Origin: Asterella californica
Lineage: Eukaryota > Streptophyta > Marchantiopsida > Marchantiales > Aytoniaceae
Length of the DNA: 64,000 nucleotides
Assembly (NCBI GenBank): GCA_036924285.1
Contig: JAYKYS010000004.1
Span: forward strand, 30,288,001 to 30,352,000
Direction of reading: 5' to 3'
Shown: positions 1 to 11,530 of the stretch, one piece after another
Layout: each line of letters begins with the position of its first letter
How positions within the stretch are numbered: position 1 is the first letter of the stretch
Position numbers and translations under genes: made by a program
The notes under the pieces: model-generated
Databases searched by the model: none
Seen by the model: the letters and a program-made list of their open reading frames with translations, nothing else
Told to the model about the DNA's origin: nothing

Positions 1-347
1 TGACACTAGATGACTTACCCGACCTACCTACCTTCTTGGTGTTACTTAGTAGGTACACCTACTCCTTTACCTGAAAAATCCGTGGTTAGGCCTTCGCGGT
101 TCGTCGTCTTCCGGAAGATGCGTGTCTTCCGCCTTCCGAAGACAGTCTTCCGAGAAGACGCTTCCCGGAAGACGGTCGTCTTCCGAAGAAGTCAACTTAT
201 TATTACAAACAGCTCATAAGATCATCTTCATTCTAAGGAAGCCGTAATCTTAAGTAACAACGCTTCTTCAGTTATACAAACAAGTTATTAATCTTAAAAA
301 TTTCAAAAATTCGTGAATCTTGTAATTTGTGGGCACCACACCAACAG
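1..347. repeat. LTR-like repeat E, copy 1 (cut by window edge)
   Basis: This stretch matches 57690-58033 in the same orientation with scattered differences. Both copies share the opening TGACYTACC segment, a block dense in GTCTTC/GAAGAC words, and a tail that stops at the same point, ending GCACCACAC. Read on the minus strand the shared end is TGTGGKGC, compatible with an LTR terminus. The left boundary lies outside the window. No coding capacity is visible. Confidence 0.6.
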
Positions 348-449
348 ACCTTTGTAAGTGCTTATAGTACCAAGTTGTAACCTGAAGCCTACCCCTTGAG
401 TAAACAACCACAGCAAGAAGCCCAGCGCTTTTTTGGATAGACGTATCAC

Positions 450-1075
450 ACTTCGACACCGATCTCTTGATCCTTGCACTCACAAAGGTGTATATCAAGT
501 AGTTGGGATATGAGGCTATCTAGAGTCAGAGGGACCTAATCGTCAGTTAGGGGACGATTATGATACACTTGTGTATGTGTATGACATCATTCATGTATTA
601 TGTGTATGTGTGGTGTATCTCTTACAACGATTTATGTTGTGTAACGATGTGTATGCGTATGATAGCTGTCACGTCAGTTTAGCACCCCGGTTAGGTTGAG
701 CGAGTGCGTAGTGGTTAGTCTCGATAGGACCATTTGTGTTGTTAGGGTGAGTTCTTGGGCTAGCCCCACTAGGGGTATACTTCACAGGTAAGGCTTGTAG
801 GCTTCAGTTCTTCGAGTTGAGTCTTCAAGCTCTTGATTATGAGAGATAGTCTTGGTGAGCTGAGCCTAGATTCTTTGATGGGTGAGTGTGGCTCAACTTT
901 AATGTGTGTATTGCCGGTTGGCATGGTGGAGTGAGTAGCAATTCTTATTATTGTGGTACACTTGTGTATATGTATGACATCGTGCATATGTTATGTGTAT
1001 GTATGATGTATATCTGAGAGCGATATGTAGTGTGACGATGTGTATGTGCACGACAAGTCTCACGACGAAGAAGCC
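450..1075 (+). repeat. Element A family: 3' internal end plus LTR fragment
   Basis: Positions 450-560 match the end of the element A internal region at 12416-12510 on the opposite strand, including the GTCAGTTAGGGGACGA purine-rich stretch just before the LTR. From 561 (TGATACACTTGTG) onward the sequence matches the start of the A-type LTR that begins at 12415 on the minus strand. A second copy of the LTR start begins near 954, so the fragment contains a partial internal duplication. This is a decayed remnant without its partner LTR. Confidence 0.65.
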
Positions 1076-3600
1076 TAAATAATTATGGCATAGGGCTAAC
1101 TTGCTTCTTGTAGATAAAAAAAGAGAGTTTCTGGCTAACTTGCTTCTTGTGGAGAAAAAAAAGAGTTTTTGGCTTAAACGACTTCATATGTTAGTTCAGT
1201 GAATATATGTGCATCCAAAATGTTGTGCAAAACGTAGACAAAGAAGAAGACAAGTCCATGTGGTGCTTACATATTTTCAATTTTTTATTTTTACCATCTC
1301 TTACTTACTTTTGATTTATATTTCATTGTAAATAGATATGACGGCGAATAAGGGAGCAAAAAAATTAGATTTTTCTAAGAAATACTTAGAAAATACTAAT
1401 TTATAGAAAGATGGATTTTCGTTCTAGAAAACTTTGGAGCAATCAGAATGTTTGGAAAGTCAACATCCAAAAGTTGTGAAGGAGGTTGACGTCCAAAAGC
1501 CTACTGCAACAACTAGAAGCTGGGCATTTAAGAAGGGTTTTCTTAATAGATTAAATAGTCCAATCAGGGATGAAGACTAAATTAGTGAATATGTGTGCAC
1601 TGAGAAATAGATCGAGGACAGAATCTTCAGTGCAGCTGACCTCATTTCAAGACTAGAAAGTCAACCTGTTCTATTTAAAAACAGAGGTGCAAGACCTCCT
1701 CATCCTTGATTATTTAAAGAAAAAGAGGAAACTTACATGAATTTCAAGGTCAACTTATTCTATTCATGGACAGAGGTGCAAGACCCACTCATCCTTGGTT
1801 ATTTACAAAAAGAGGGAGCCCATGACTACCTTTTTAGCATGAACAGTAATATGCAAAGAGGAGAACTTGAATTTGAGGTAACTTTAAATTAGTATATGGA
1901 GGTGGTCTTGCCATATTGGGAGCAGACATTGATCCTCCAAGGTTGCAAGGTCCAAAGCATGTGAATGTCAGTTGTCTGTTACTGAGATGAGTATAATTGT
2001 GGTGATATTTCGGGAAGTATCATATGATTAGGTTAAAGATAATCTCATATGATCCGTTGTCTCTAACCAATAGTATGACAAATCTGGATCCGGATGTCAC
2101 TTAGAGGTCAAGCTCCAGGAAGTTAACGTATAAGAGGTTAACCTGCAATCACGTGATAATATGTGCCAGAGGTCCTAGATTAGTTTCCCTCCTGTCACTT
2201 TTATGGTAGGCTATTTTGAAGTACCACTTGGCAGTGTAGGAAGAGAGACTTAGGATTTCAATTGTTTTAGTGGTGATAGCACATTGGTAGTGTCATCTCT
2301 TGGTCTTTGTGGCTGGGGTTGGTGTCCCTGGTGTGTGTTATGAGATTTTAAAGGGCATGTTCATCTTTTGTCTCCTTTCTGATCTTTTAGGTGTTGCAGC
2401 TAGTTGTTGAGGTGCTTGCTACAGTGAAGCTAAGCTTCAGGAGAGTGTCTAAGGATCTAGGAATAGTCAGAGGAAAGAGTTAGACCTATACTACAATCTT
2501 TTGGTGTAGTTATGTGTCTCTCTTCTTCAATAATGGAGTTTTTACTTGTAGGCTTTCTGTAGATCTTTTATACACATCTTTGAGTAACCAGAATGTTTCC
2601 TTAGAGGTTGAGTTATGTGTCCACATGGTTGATGTATTGATCATACAGGAAAAGGAGAGAGAGCAAGGAGGAGTTGAGAGTATGTGAAATAAGTTTCTAT
2701 GTACCAAGAGTGTTGTTAGCCAACATTATGTTCAGCCAAAGAGAGTGGCAAGTGTAAGGACAGATTACCAAGAAGAAATACATATGTTTGAGGGGGATTG
2801 TCATCACTTCATAACTTTGATCTATCCATCCACTCAACAGGAGAGTGAATCATCAACCAACATACAGAAAAGTCATAGGGTGTCACCAGAAGAGTATATT
2901 GTCACATCTTTCTAGAAGTCTACCATTCTGATGTACATAAAGAGATAGCACATAGTCTATATGAAAGGAGTGACAGTGAGGAGTTCTAGACATTGAGAGT
3001 TGCAATACGTGTTGCTCATGTCATACGTGGAATCTGTGATAAGAGACTTAAGTCTTATAGAGAATCATTTTTGTATCCAGTATGGGGTTGATTACATATT
3101 TTTTGAGTGAAGAAGATGCTCACGACATCAACTGAACTCATTTATGGAGTGTATATATTGACGTAGATCGCACAATGAGAGTGGAGTCGACACTAAGAGT
3201 CCGCATCTGGAGGTTAGTGTCTCAGAAGTCGACATACCAGAGATCAATGTCTACTATGTGTTACGAGGTGTTACGAGGTGTTCTAGAGTTGTTGAATTTA
3301 AGTAGGATCATGTTATTGAATAGTTTAGCTCTGTGATGGAGGGCTGTTTGTTCAGTATTTCTCATGGATTTTAGTTGTGTTAATGGGGGAACTAGTTGAG
3401 AGAATGTTTTCAAAGTCATTTCTGGTTCTTCTTGAAGGAGTGTTTTACTATCTCTATTTCTTTCTGTTTTTCTGTTACAAAAATACACATATATATTATA
3501 CAAAAAACTAACACTAAGCTAGTATCTAAATTGATTTACTTTATAAATAATAGACGAACCGAAAATTACAACTTGATCCATCCATAATCCATCAGCGAAG
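1076..3600. other. Unassigned AT-rich DNA with a coding-like relic
   Basis: I recognise no gene here. At roughly 1440-1900 on the plus strand a frame with only a few stops gives a protein-like stretch containing SWAFKKGFLNR and later YSWTEVQDPL. A second, partly duplicated block follows: the words GTCAACCTGTTCTATTTA and GTCAACTTATTCTATTCA recur about 90 bases apart. It could be a decayed retroelement or host-gene relic. No start, splice signals or family can be supported. Confidence 0.3.
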
Positions 3601-6480
3601 CGCACCAGCACATGCTTCTGAAATGCAAGACCGGGATGTTAGTATAAAAAGACATTAAATTATAATAAACATTAAATTGTTATATAAATTTTTGTTTAAA
3701 AAATTAAATAATAAATCAATGAACATGCTACCCTCTCATCTGAAGATAGGAGAGGGTGAACCTCCTTCAGAAATGCAGAGGAGTACACCGGTGGAAAATT
3801 TATTAGAAAAATACTTTTCGCCGTGTTACTTTCCACGCTATATTTATATTTGCTCCATAATATAGCGCTCCCCGGTGGGGATGGGATGAATCGGTCAACT
3901 CACAAAAGAATGTACCATAACGCTTTAGTTTACCAAAAGATCCATCCGAGTGATTCTAAATATTAGAATCATTCTCTTGAATAATAAATTATTTTCTTAC
4001 CAAAATTCAAAAAAACTAAATTAAAAATACGTAAAACCGCTCGTGACATTCTTTACTACTATCATTCCCGAAAATACCCGCAGAAAACATCGGCGACCTC
4101 CTGGCCGAAATCGAAAATCTTCGGCCTTGCTAAAATTCGAACTATTTTGGTGATCAAACCAGAAACAATGCACACAAATTTTAGACCTCATTCGCGGTGA
4201 GACTTTCCTGGAACCCTCTCACAAACTGAGCTCCCGTTGCTCCAGGACTCGACCTCATGCCGCCCCGGATACGGGTGGATGGGGCTCCCAGGAATGGACA
4301 AAGATTTCAACTTTGACACCGTGTACTGTTAGTGTTTTCTTCTCAAAATGCTTGGATGACAAGATTGGACAGCTCCCGGGACTAATAGACTTTCGCCATT
4401 TAATTGAATGGTCATCGGTGCTTACTGACTAATACTGGAACGTTCGTTCATACGAACTTTTGGCAATATAATGCATGTGCGAGAAGGGTTATGATCGACT
4501 TTGATTGGCCGTGAGAGGAGCAACCATGAAGTCATGCCTCCGAGGTAGGTAGTTAAGAGATGCCTGAGTGTCTCGTCCAAGTTATTCCGTGAAGTCGGTA
4601 ACCATTCTTGGTTACCACGTGCCGTGGAATTCCTTGCACTCTGGGATTGTCCAACTTCCGTGCTTGTTCTAAGGGAGATGTATTGAAGAATTCTCGGCGG
4701 TCTGCAGGTAGCAAATCCCACGAGCTTCTGTAAAGGAATGTCCGAAAATTAGTAGAAGGCGGCACGGCCAATTATATGCGTACAGTTCTTCTTTTCTCCG
4801 GAAAAAGTAGATTGGAGAGTTAATTTAGGCCGAGGTCGTCCGAGAGTACTTGGTGAGTTCTTCCCGTTGAAGCGCTTTAAATGAATCTCCGGAGAGCTCC
4901 ACTCAAATCTATGGTATTAGTATGGTCCTTATGGGTTCCCATTAGTATGCACCGCAAGCTTTTCTCGGGGCAAGGATTGCTCTCAGGAAGTTAACTAAAC
5001 AATGTACGACTGTTTCAAGGTTTATTAAAAGCTTTCTCGCGCTCTCACGAGATTTTGCTTACTATATTCGTACGCTCCCTTTCACAACTTCTCCAATGTA
5101 GATCATAAATTTACAGAGATGTAGAGTCTGATGTATCACATCCCATACATAACTTCAAGTATCGACTGCTTATAATGCCAAAGCAACATAATTACTTTCC
5201 CGCTCATTCAAGTTGGTTCAGCATACTCCGAACCAGTAATTTTTTGTCAAGTAAGATGCGGGTTTGGACCGCGACGCTAATTGATGGCCTCGTATCTCTG
5301 TGAGGAAGGGCACGGACTGGACACTCCCGCCAGGAGGAATCGACCCCACGCTACATTCAGCATACTTCAAATCATTAGGCCATACGAGAGAGCAGAGGGA
5401 ATACGTTCACGCCCGCCTGAAGAGATTCACATTCCAGTGATGACTCCGAGTTTGTGTTCAACGTAGTGCGAAGATTTCATGCCACAAGATTTAATCATTC
5501 ATTTAACACAACCTTGAGTCACGTATATGTACTCTACTCTCCTCCACCACCACCACTGGCCACGGAAGAAAACGCGCACGGTCACAGGCTTTTGAAGAAT
5601 CAATGTTCCCGTATCCAACAACATGGTGAAATCTCCTCACGTGTCACAAGCGTGTGCTCCAACCTTGCCCACAACGTGCAGCCTATTTTCTTTTGCTCGT
5701 TCTGCAAGATAGGGTCCTGAATTCCTCACAGACGACAACTCAGATTCACTCATGATCTGGTGGTGTACTTCGTGGCAGTTGAAGATGTAGTTCTGACAGA
5801 CGGGGAGAATTAGATGATCATGACTCATGTCATCCGACTGCTGCTTTGACCGTGTATAAAGACACTTCCATACAAGACGATCCAGTGCTAGGCACTGCAA
5901 GACATCCTTACAGCGAATCCTCCAGACGTGATTCGATACCTACTCCCACGTGAAGACATCAGAACTCCCAAGCGGACCCACGATGTGACAGCATCTCATC
6001 AAGATAACATTCACTCAGGCACCTTTCCTCGGTAATTGCAAGGGAATTCAATTCACTGCAATCTCGAATCGGATCCAGAACCTGCAAGAGACTGTCGCAA
6101 TGTACACGTTTGGAGATACAACCAGGAAGAGGATATACTACAAGTCACTGCAAAGTTTCGGGTTTTCACACAGCCTTACGAACATCATACCAATTCGGCG
6201 CTATATAAGGTAGCTCTCATCATGCTTTAGTTGGTGGCGACTGAAGGCACGAACATACACTAAGCATCCCCTACCATTTACCTTCTCCACACAAACACCG
6301 CGGACGTAAACTGCGGCCTCCTCGCCAAGAACCTTGCCAGTGATGGATACTGGGAGAGTTGGGACTGGAAGACCTCACTGCATACTGCTCAATAGAGGGA
6401 ACATCATTTGGGCAGAGCCCCATATGCTAACGTGACAGCCACTTTAACGTTTCAACTTTCAGAGCAGCACTCGTAAAACG
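3601..6480. other. Intergenic region, no supported gene
   Basis: Short open frames occur (for example minus strand 4553-4771), but none shows a recognisable domain or sustained codon-like bias. No LTR, tRNA or conserved motif was seen. The segment lies downstream (3') of the BZR1-like gene and may include its distal flank. Confidence 0.3.
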
Positions 6481-6483
6481 AAC

Positions 6484-6706
6484 AGTGTTTAAACGTATGA
6501 TTCGAGAACCAACAGAACTCCGAGTGCAGTACAGCAGACGAATTTGTACGGTGGGAAACACACAAAGCCGTAAGACAATCCCCGAACAATGTTGAAACGT
6601 ATGATTCGAAAACTTACAAAACTCCGAGTGCAATACAGCAGACGAATTTGCACGGGGGGAAACACAGAAAGCCGAAAGCCGAAAGCCGAAAGCCGGAGGA
6701 CAATCC
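6484..6706. repeat. Tandem duplication of about 106 bp with an internal GAAAGCC heptamer array
   Basis: Two adjacent units begin with AAACGTATGATTCGA, near 6491 and 6597, and share the following ACTCCGAGTGC and ACAGCAGACGAATTTG segments. The second unit ends in four consecutive GAAAGCC-type heptamers (about 6667-6695), whereas the first has a single equivalent. This is a local tandem duplication followed by slippage of a 7-mer. It lies about 0.9 kb downstream of the BZR1-like stop codon. Confidence 0.8.
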
Positions 6707-7592
6707 CCGATAATTCGCAGAGTTTACGACCATTTCTCAAAACCACATTTGCGCATGACGGAAAAGAATGATCCCAACAGTTTCAATCGTGAAGATACTC
6801 GAGCTAGTCATATACCTGACCCATAAGTCAAACTCGGCAACTACTTGCGGAAACCTCGATGACCGCATCCGAGAGAGGCAGACCAATCTTGACGACAAGC
6901 TGAAAGCATTTCATCCGCAGAACGATTAGACTACACTCAAAAAATTTGGATATCAACCGGCAGAGCACGGCTGAAGATAAACAGATCAGTGACCATAGGT
7001 AATGAAACCTCTTCCACCAAAATATAAAGACAAAGTTTATGTCAGAGCCTCTGGAAACAAGCGCTGAAGTAAGTAGTCCTGCACGCGGCAAGCGTAGTCC
7101 AGCTTAGGTTTGCGTAACGCCAAGTTGGCTTAACGATTTACTATGGTACATGTAGGCGAACAAGCTCACGGTGTTTCCTGGAACTACAGGAGGAACTCCA
7201 GTGAGTGTTCATCGATCCATCTTGTAGCCTCTGCCATTGGAACTATCCATGTTGGGGAAGCAAGATCCTCTGCATTAAAAGCTGGACGGAAGCACAACGC
7301 CACTTCCTATACCTGCATCAGTGGACGACGTTAGCATTCGCATCGGTGATTGCGAGTTACACAGTCAGCTCCAAAGACTTCGTGTCAAACATCAATCAGC
7401 ACGCAGAACGTAGAGGGGAGCTTACCTAGCAAACACATTGCACGGGGGCACACTTTCGTTGTTACAAAATTTTGGACGCCTCGGGTGCCAGTCTTGCCTG
7501 ATGGAAGTGACACTGCACCAGATCTCTTCTACTCTAGCCCGCTAACTTTGTTACAAGACTAGGGGGGGGCGCTGACGCATCCCCACTTGCAT
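6707..7592 (-). other. 3' flank / probable 3' UTR side of the BZR1-like gene
   Basis: This is the sequence directly after the stop codon of the BZR1-like gene. No second gene is recognisable. A run of G lies close to the stop (7561-7568 on the plus strand). I saw no clear AATAAA on the minus strand within the first few hundred bases, so the 3' end cannot be placed. Confidence 0.35.
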
Positions 7593-9023
7593 CTATCGAC
7601 ATCGCGGTTCCGACTTCACTTTCACTCGTAAAGTTGAGCTTCCCAACGTCAACTCCAGATCGTCTTTCTTATCACTGTCGTCATCGCGAAGGCGGTCGAC
7701 CTCCCAACCAGAAGGTCTACTCGAAACAACCTGGGCAGAGCTCGACATTTCCAGATCTAAGCCTTTACCCAACCCTTCCTGACTCCCACCCACTTTTCTT
7801 GAGTCTAGCACTGCAGAGATACTGGTCGAGGGAGACTGCACCAGAGGCGACTGCACATGCGGTGACTGAACGTGGCCGGGACGCCATGCCCCAGAAAGGT
7901 TCTCGTTTCCAGAATCCGCGCGAGAGCATGAGAAGGTGCTGAAAGGCTCGTTGCCTGAGTCTGCTCGAGAACTCGGAAAGGGACCAAGACCCATACCCCC
8001 AGGAAATCTTGTAGCAGAGCCAGAGAGGCCAAGTGCCGAACCGGCTTGAGATACACTCCGCACACGCACTCCGTTCGTCCATTTACCGCTGTTATTGCAA
8101 CCACTGACAAATTCCAAGACAGCACTCGGGCACGGATCCGAGTCGCCACCATCGGATGGGGAACCGCGACAAACGTCCGACGATTCACACGCAGGACGCA
8201 AAGGAGGTGCCCCACTGACAGCAGTCGTTGAAAGGAAGTGAGGTTGAGTCCATGCGCTTACGGCAGCACAGAAAGCTGACGGGATATCGTCATTAGCCTT
8301 ATCCCACTCGGGCTTCACATGTGGCATCCTAGCGGTAGGAGAGCTCAGAGGAGGGGTCATGGGGGCACTGGAAGGTCCGCCGTGCATGACATGCAAGGGT
8401 GGAAGCCCCGTGCTGCTACTCGTGCTGGCAGTTCCACTGCCTCCACCACTACCTCCGACAATCTGTCCGTTAACGGAGGATAGACCCTTCAGCCAAGGTA
8501 TGAGAGATGTGCCTTCGCTGGCTCCGGGGTAAGAAGAAGTGGGACTCGTCGAAGGAGAAGTGCACACATCCATACGTTCCGTGGCGGGTTTCGTACCCTG
8601 AGGCAAAGGTGGGGAACACAAGGGCGAAAACAATGTTCAGCATCGGAGTTACCAACTCCACTCCACTATACATGTAGCGTCGCTTCGCACTTGAGATTAC
8701 GAATCCACATTGATGTGCTCGCGACCATTAGACGGACATGCCCGTAAGTACATATTGAAGAAAAGCAAGCAAAGCCGAAAGAGCCTGGGTGCGCGGAAGA
8801 ATAGTACCTTACGATATGTTGTTCCATCTTCTTCCACTGTCCAACCGGCCTCGGCGCAGAGTGCCTTGAGAACCTCGTTGTTATCGCAGTGCTTCGGGAG
8901 CTTGTAGTTGCCATACAACCTGAGTCCGAGAAAGATCTTGGCAGCGATAGCCCGTCTGCGTCTCTCACGCCTCTTATTATTCTCCCTCTCCTTCCATGTA
9001 GGCAAACGAGTACCCGACGTCAT
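7593..9023 (-). CDS. BES1/BZR1-family transcription factor (two exons)
   Basis: Exon 1 is 9023-8808 (72 codons) and exon 2 is 8597-7593 (334 codons plus stop), giving 406 residues. Exon 1 encodes the family's basic DNA-binding region, with the hallmarks [36 protein letters not shown] and [13 protein letters not shown]. The intron falls exactly after YRK, as in known family members, with donor AAG|GTACT and acceptor CAG|GGT in phase 0. Exon 2 continues with ERMD, a Ser/Pro-rich segment rich in GSK3-type S/TxxxS/T spacing, [25 protein letters not shown] and a C-terminal LELTLG EAR-type repression motif. The start is supported by an in-frame TAG eight codons upstream (9048-9050) and by the family-typical MTSGTR beginning. 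In plants, members are nuclear effectors of brassinosteroid signalling that bind E-box and CGTGYG elements. The middle contains small internal repeats (SRADSGNE twice, VQSP three times). It is closest by eye to BEH-type proteins, and no frame damage is seen. Confidence 0.93.
8598..8807 (-). other. Intron of the BZR1-like gene (210 bp)
   Basis: A canonical GT...AG intron sits between codons for Lys72 and Gly73. Reading through would insert a non-family sequence (VLFFRAP...), while splicing joins YRK to [10 protein letters not shown], the expected family continuation. The intron position matches the conserved first intron of land-plant BES1/BZR1 genes (family knowledge). Confidence 0.92.
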
Positions 9024-9314
9024 TTCGAGAACCCAACTAAAGATTTTCTAGACTATAGTGCTCTTCCCGAGGATCACCAGCACCATCTACACCACCCCGT
9101 CCAAAGCTTTAAGTCTCCATACCTTCACCAGACAAGCGCCTGTTACCCCTGCAAAGATAAAAGGAAGTTCAAGCTAGCTCTCGAGAAAGTTACGACTGTC
9201 GCAGAGGAAGATCGACCTCAATGGGCACCAGTCAACAACACAGCAGGTCCGACGGAGGGGGATTGGGAATTACGCTAACTCTGATATCTAAGAACGAAGC
9301 CAAGAGGGACCGAT

Positions 9315-9320
9315 CACGTG
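9315..9320. promoter_or_regulatory. G-box CACGTG
   Basis: A perfect palindromic CACGTG lies about 290 bp upstream of the BZR1-like ATG. It is an E-box subtype that bHLH, bZIP and BES1-type factors bind. Whether it lies in the promoter or the transcribed leader is unknown. Confidence 0.5.
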
Positions 9321-10236
9321 CCCAGACCTCACACTAGAACTCAGACAAGCCCTCTAGCAACGAGGAAGGTTACGAAATTACTGGTCAACAACTAATCAGG
9401 AACTTCCACAAACAAACGAAAGAAGCTGTCGGAGAAGGTGAAGAAAGTGTTCAGTTTAATGATGCCGGAGTGCAAGAGGAGAGAACGTGGGAGGGGAAAC
9501 AGGACAGGCAGGGGTTCCTTCCTAAGACGAGGCGAGGCAACGAGGCAGAGGTGACATGAGAGAGAGGTGAACTTCGGGGAAAGGTGGCGAACGAACGACG
9601 AGGAACAGCGAGAGCGGAGGAAGGGAGATGGTAGTCCGTGAAGGCGGGGCAAATGAGAAGGGAGCAGGAGCACGAAGAGAAAGAAAGAGCAGCGATAGGC
9701 CGAGGAACAAGGCCATACGAGGAGAGAGGGCGGGGATCAGAAGGACTACGGGATGGTTCACGACGTGACGGTTCTGTTGCATGTAGTAGGTCTAGTATTG
9801 TCGTCGCGGCCAGCAGAGCAGCTTCGATCCCAGCAGAGCCTATGGCGCAGGGGAAATATGAAGAGCATGGGCACTCGGCACCATGCCGAGACTTATTGTC
9901 AGAAGAGTGAAAGAGCCGGAGCTGAGGAGCTGGGCTCCGCAAAGTCAGTCAGTCAGACTTTGCTGAATGGCGTCGCAGAGAAAAGGGGTGAGAGAGAGAA
10001 GCTGGGAGAGACGACGACTACGGTGACAAGCCGCCGTTGTAGAGTGTAATGAGTAGAGTATGGGGTTGCCAGTTAGGGGGGTCCCACATACGCAGACTTT
10101 GCCAAGGCGTCCGGCCGGGCCAGAACCGAGTTGCAAACCGAGGGGTAAAGCGCGAGTGGCAAGGAGAAGAAGTGGAGAGCTGGGACTGGTAAATTCCAGG
10201 TATACAACACTATGCATGAAGGATGTGGCATGGGTA

Positions 10237-10598
10237 CACACGTGGCAACCAACGCACGCCTTTCACGTGATGCTGGGGAGATGCGATGTATGAGGAAGGA
10301 AAATTGGTAGAACCCCATTACCTCCACCCGACAGAAAGAGGCCGTGGATATTAGCGGATGAAACGCCGACAGGAGCCGCAGGACCGGAAACCCTGCGGCG
10401 GGGAGCGACAAGGGCTCTCTACATGGGACCCATCTATGATGGGGATGGGAGGCATGGGATGGGCAGTGGCACGTGCGGGAAGTTATCTCTGCTTTCTAGG
10501 GGCATCCATGGGCCTGGAGGGAGATGCCATGCCTGCAAAACCGCGCAGTCCATAGGGAGTAGCGGCGCGCACGGCCAGCCCTCGCAGCGGTGCGCACG
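10237..10598. promoter_or_regulatory. Cluster of CGTGYG (BRRE-type) and CACGTG sites
   Basis: The cluster contains CACACG at 10237-10242, CACGTG at 10239-10244, CGCACG at 10253-10258, CACGTG at 10264-10269, CACGTG at 10470-10475 overlapping CGTGCG at 10472-10477, CGCACG at 10568-10573 and CGCACG at 10593-10598. CGTGYG is the brassinosteroid-response element recognised by BZR1-class factors (family knowledge). Its occurrence upstream of a BZR1-like gene suggests feedback control, which is inference. Confidence 0.5.
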
Positions 10599-10750
10599 TT
10601 GAAAGAAAGAGAGAGCAAGGTGGGGACGCGCGACGACGGGAAGTCTTCCTCCACTCCTAACTTTAGGCGATCATGCCCATCGTTCCCCCTCCTCCTCCTC
10701 CTCCTTCCATCCGCAGCCCCGCTCATCCCTCTCACTGTAGCAAACATATG

Positions 10751-11530
10751 TATGTAATGTGTATTATCTCGAACTTTTTAATTTCGACAATATCACAGTA
10801 ATATGTCATTTTATTCTTCCTGAATCTCCTTTTGCTTTCTTGCCTTTCCGCCAACGCGTACAACTGTACTGCTCTGTTCTGTTGCGGGATGGCATGGAGT
10901 GGCTACTCTTTACCTTGCCAGAAAAGGCGCCCTTTTAACCCTTCTCGGCGACCTGACCTGACCCGACCCTTCGGCGAGGTTTTAACTTCTTCAACATGGT
11001 ACAGTGACCCGAGCAGCAGCAGCATGTTCGGTCGGCAGACGGTACTTTTCGCGACTTCCTTCGGCACCAGCACAGTTCCAGCGCACTTGTAGTTGACTTT
11101 CATAAACCACGCTATCAAGTCTTGAATACGTTGTGATCATAAAGTTCGGCGCACTGTTATGCATATGACAAATAATTTATCCCTTCAGCTTTTTGGTTTT
11201 CTAAGTTGCTGGTTTTGAATTGGTGGCCTTGTACAGCTATTTTTATTTTAATCACCACAATCGCAGATGGTGGTCCATAAATTCTCCTAGTCGATTAATT
11301 CTGCATACTGAATTCATAGACAAGATAGCAAATCATAGAATGCAATGGACTTTTTTTGGGTTCGAAAGCTTACCTTATTTAACTTGACTTCTATACCCCG
11401 GTTTCGACAGTTAGAGATAAAGTTAGATAGAGTTTTTCAAGAGTTACTTGTTCAACTTGCTAGTTTAGGGATTTGGTGTGAACTGCAAACACTGATTGAA
11501 TTGGGTTTGCAAGTATAAATAAAGAACAGA
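10751..11530. other. AT-rich intergenic DNA, nothing recognised
   Basis: This separates the BZR1-like upstream region from the retroelement block. Only short frames are present, with no domain, LTR end or tRNA. The AT-rich start at 10740-10830 could bound the promoter region, but I see no defined element. Confidence 0.3.

Larger units (their letters stand above)
9024..10750 (-). promoter_or_regulatory. Upstream region / probable 5' leader and promoter of the BZR1-like gene
   Basis: On the minus strand this stretch is strongly pyrimidine-rich (CT tracts at about 9430-9740 and 10600-10740), which is common in plant core promoters and leaders. It contains several short upstream ATG frames, but their translations are Ser/Leu/Pro low-complexity and unlike real proteins. 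CACGTG sites lie at 9315, 10239, 10264 and 10470. I could not fix a TATA box or transcription start. Confidence 0.55.

Noticed and set aside
9451..9942. Long minus-strand open frame upstream of the BZR1-like gene
   Set aside because: The translation is Ser/Leu/Pro/Arg low-complexity driven by CT-rich sequence, overlaps similar frames in other phases and has no domain. It is better seen as leader or promoter.
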